A DNA stretch of 64,000 bases from Thermoanaerobaculia bacterium (GTDB lineage: Bacteria; Acidobacteriota; Thermoanaerobaculia; Multivoradales; JAHEKO01): assembly GCA_947259925.1 (NCBI GenBank), contig CAMYOG010000041.1, positions 62,001 to 126,000 on the forward strand, in the 5' to 3' direction. Positions 62,762 to 64,000 of this stretch are shown here, in pieces; positions within the stretch are counted from its first letter, which is position 1; every line of letters starts with the position of its first letter. A program made the translations under genes and the position numbers. The notes beneath the pieces are model-generated. The model was not told where the DNA came from, ran no database searches, and saw only the letters and a program-made list of their open reading frames with translations.

Positions 62762-64000
62762 GGTTGGGGCACGGGCTGCGGCTCGTTCGACTCCGGGGGC
62801 GAGAGTCGCGACAGGGCCCAGACCAGCAGCCGGGGTATGGCCAGTGCGGCGCACCGGATCACTACCACGTGGATCTCCACCGAGAGCTGACGGGCGGCGG
62901 CCAGAACCGCGACCAGCGCGACCTGAGAAGCGAGCAGGGTCGCGCAGGCGAGCGCCACTCGCCGTCCGGTGAAGCGACTCCAGCCGACCGCCCAGAGCAG
63001 CGCAGCGAAGAACCCGATCTGGAATGCGGGCAGGAGCACCAGGGCGCCCTGGGGGTCCGCCCAGCCGAGCCCGGCCTCGAGCCGGGATTGGGCGGCGGCC
63101 TGTATCGTCACTGCCAGCGCCGTACCGACCGCGACCGCCCCGACCGCCCGCCACCCGCGGCCCGTCCGGCCGGGGTCGGTGGCGAGGTGGGCGGCGATCG
63201 CCACCACGACCAGGGCGGCCAGGATCTGATAGAAGGCGTGAACCGCCACGAACGGCGAGCCGATCAGGCTGGGCGGGAGCGCCACCACGAGCAGCCGCGC
63301 GGTGGCCAGCGCCAGGAAGAGTGGGACCGCACCCAGCAGTGCCAGCAGTCGCGACCGTGCCGAACCGGCGAAGAGGATCACGCCGGCCAGATAGACCGGG
63401 AAGAGCGGCGTCGCGACGCATTCGCCAGAGATGATCCACCTACCCTGTTCGGTTCTGAGCAGGGAGTCGAACACCTGTGCCTCGACGCCGATCCCATTGA
63501 GGAGCCAACCGGCGACCCGTGCCGAGCTCCGCGCCGCCGCCAGGATCCAGTCGCTGCGCAGGAGCGCTGGCAGGGCCGCGTAGTAGAGACCGACGAGAAT
63601 CGTGGCGAGGCCGAGGAAGCGCCAGATGGCGGCCGGCTCGTAGTGGAGAGCCGGCCGGGATGCGGACGTCGCCGGAGGCGGCTCCCGAGTCGCCCACCGC
63701 ATCCAGGTCACGACGTAGCCCGCTGCGGCCAGGATCAAGACCGCCGGCCAGACGTAGAGGTGGAGCAGCCGGAACAGGTCCACCTGGTCCACGATCAGGG
63801 CGAGGCTGCCGATCCTGACGGTGTTCAGGAGGCTGATGACCACGAATCCCAGAGCGCATCCAGCCAGGCGACGGCGCCAGGTCGTGGGGAAGGCCAGGAT
63901 CGCGCCGAGGCACAGCGCCAGGGCGTCCGAGCCGGTACAGCTCTCATTGACGATGACCGAGTTTTTGGGTGCACCGGTGAGCGCACACGCGAAGTCGAGC
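62758..64000 (-). CDS. Exosortase-family membrane protein with two exosortase-like modules (5' end outside window)
   Basis: Frame open to window edge. Module 1 NESCTGSDALALCLGAILAFPTTWRRRLAGCALGFVVISLLNTVRIGSLALI...FRLLHLYVW; module 2 GWLLNGIGVEAQVFDSLL...ISGECVATPLFPVYLAGVILFAGSARSRLLALLGAVPLFLALATARLLVVALP...AVHAFYQIL. Confidence 0.82.
   Translation of the reverse strand, partial: LDFACALTGAPKNSVIVNESCTGSDALALCLGAILAFPTTWRRRLAGCALGFVVISLLNTVRIGSLALIVDQVDLFRLLHLYVWPAVLILAAAGYVVTWMRWATREPPPATSASRPALHYEPAAIWRFLGLATILVGLYYAALPALLRSDWILAAARSSARVAGWLLNGIGVEAQVFDSLLRTEQGRWIISGECVATPLFPVYLAGVILFAGSARSRLLALLGAVPLFLALATARLLVVALPPSLIGSPFVAVHAFYQILAALVVVAIAAHLATDPGRTGRGWRAVGAVAVGTALAVTIQAAAQSRLEAGLGWADPQGALVLLPAFQIGFFAALLWAVGWSRFTGRRVALACATLLASQVALVAVLAAARQLSVEIHVVVIRCAALAIPRLLVWALSRLSPPESNEPQPVPQP

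Overview
High-GC, gene-dense bacterial chromosomal window. The gene content (Ser/Thr kinase-TPR, CRTAC1/VCBS, TonB receptor with CarboxypepD_reg, giant DUF11-like protein) suggests Acidobacteriota or a relative, but that is inference. Parts: (i) 1-20 kb, mostly housekeeping and metabolic genes, with several intergenic foldback/hairpin elements; (ii) 21.3-32.1 kb, an accessory island with five toxin-antitoxin-like modules (MazEF-like, RHH/Doc, XRE/AbiEii, VapBC-like, YefM/YoeB), most with a palindrome beside the antitoxin start, plus decayed outer-membrane genes and one gene split by an in-frame TAG; (iii) 32.1-35.7 kb, an unusual kinase-like / LolD-type ATPase / FtsX-type permease / ZnuA-like lipoprotein operon; (iv) 37.5-48 kb, a galactoside operon (TonB receptor, DeoR, GalK, SGLT, GH2 beta-galactosidase, sugar nucleotidyltransferase) without a recognisable galT; (v) 51.4-64 kb, a 2819-aa repeat protein built as a tandem duplication of an 8-domain block, with an IPTL-CTERM-like segment near its N-terminus. 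Upstream of it is a translationally coupled operon whose first gene, cut by the window edge, encodes two exosortase-like modules in one polypeptide. Part (v) is the strongest candidate for a new system. All calls come from reading the sequence and ORF translations; no database searches were run.
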